Source: Lamellibrachia luymesi
Lineage: Eukaryota; Annelida; Polychaeta; Sabellida; Siboglinidae
Direction of reading: 5' to 3'
NCBI GenBank assembly: GCA_009193005.1
Contig: SDWI01000392.1
Coordinates: 102,596 to 166,595 of the forward strand
DNA length: 64,000 bases
Below the pieces are notes generated by a model. It saw only the letters and a program-made list of their open reading frames with translations, searched no databases and was not told the origin of the DNA. Position 1 is the first letter of the stretch; each line of letters begins with the position of its first letter. A program made the translations under genes and the position numbers. Shown here piece after piece: positions 63,913 to 64,000 of this stretch.

Positions 63913-64000
63913 CTTGACCAGTCTGACTGGTCATCAATAGTCAGTGTCACCTGGACCAGTGGGTCCAGCTGGAGGTGTAATGTGCCCGGTGGTCACAGTG

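Overview
This is eukaryotic (animal) genomic DNA. It holds one large gene on the + strand, an ortholog of USP24 (ubiquitin-specific protease 24, a very large deubiquitinase). I recognise 57 coding exons between 2803 and 63912, all with GT..AG borders and with phases that join in frame. They encode 2467 residues plus a stop. Human USP24 is about 2620 residues by my recollection; the shortfall matches one conserved block of about 140 residues that I cannot find between 30841 and 34725, where the assembly has a run of N. No other protein-coding gene is supported on either strand.

Layout: 1-2600 is upstream DNA with a purine-rich tract, CATA and TG repeats and an inverted-repeat element. 2600-2800 is the likely promoter/5' leader. 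2803-3126 is the UBA exon. 4343-30840 are exons 2-28, giving the alpha-helical N-terminal half and a ubiquitin-like segment in exons 22-24. 34726-42623 are exons 29-35. 43411-48032 are exons 36-43, the USP catalytic domain: Cys codon at 43477, zinc-ribbon CxxC pairs in exons 38 and 39, His at 47037, Asp at 47502. 51675-63912 are exons 44-57, the C-terminal helical region. 63913-64000 is 3' UTR.

The introns are AT-rich and packed with repeats: tandem arrays of 20-65 bp units, (TA)n/(CA)n/(TG)n, two hAT-type DNA transposons with terminal inverted repeats and 8-bp target duplications (one holding a further nested element), a TTAA-flanked MITE family with at least eight copies, pogo/Tigger-like MITEs, a tRNA-derived SINE family and decayed LINE reverse-transcriptase fragments.

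The most striking pattern is that many of the tandem arrays span a splice junction of USP24. The repeat unit carries the acceptor plus the first bases of the exon (exons 9, 14, 37, 54; weaker for 15 and 45), or the last bases of the exon plus the donor (exons 6, 23, 24). Each such gene copy therefore carries strings of decoy or alternative splice sites. Two arrays have units divisible by three (60 bp at exon 24, 42 bp at exon 23) and could add codons in frame. Intron 1 also holds an 89-bp copy of the middle of exon 2 embedded in (TA)n.

The organism is a non-vertebrate metazoan. I recall, without being able to check, that exon-boundary minisatellites were described at the Adh locus of amphioxus, so a cephalochordate is a plausible but unproven guess. 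Comparisons with human USP24 and with transposon families are from memory; no search was run.
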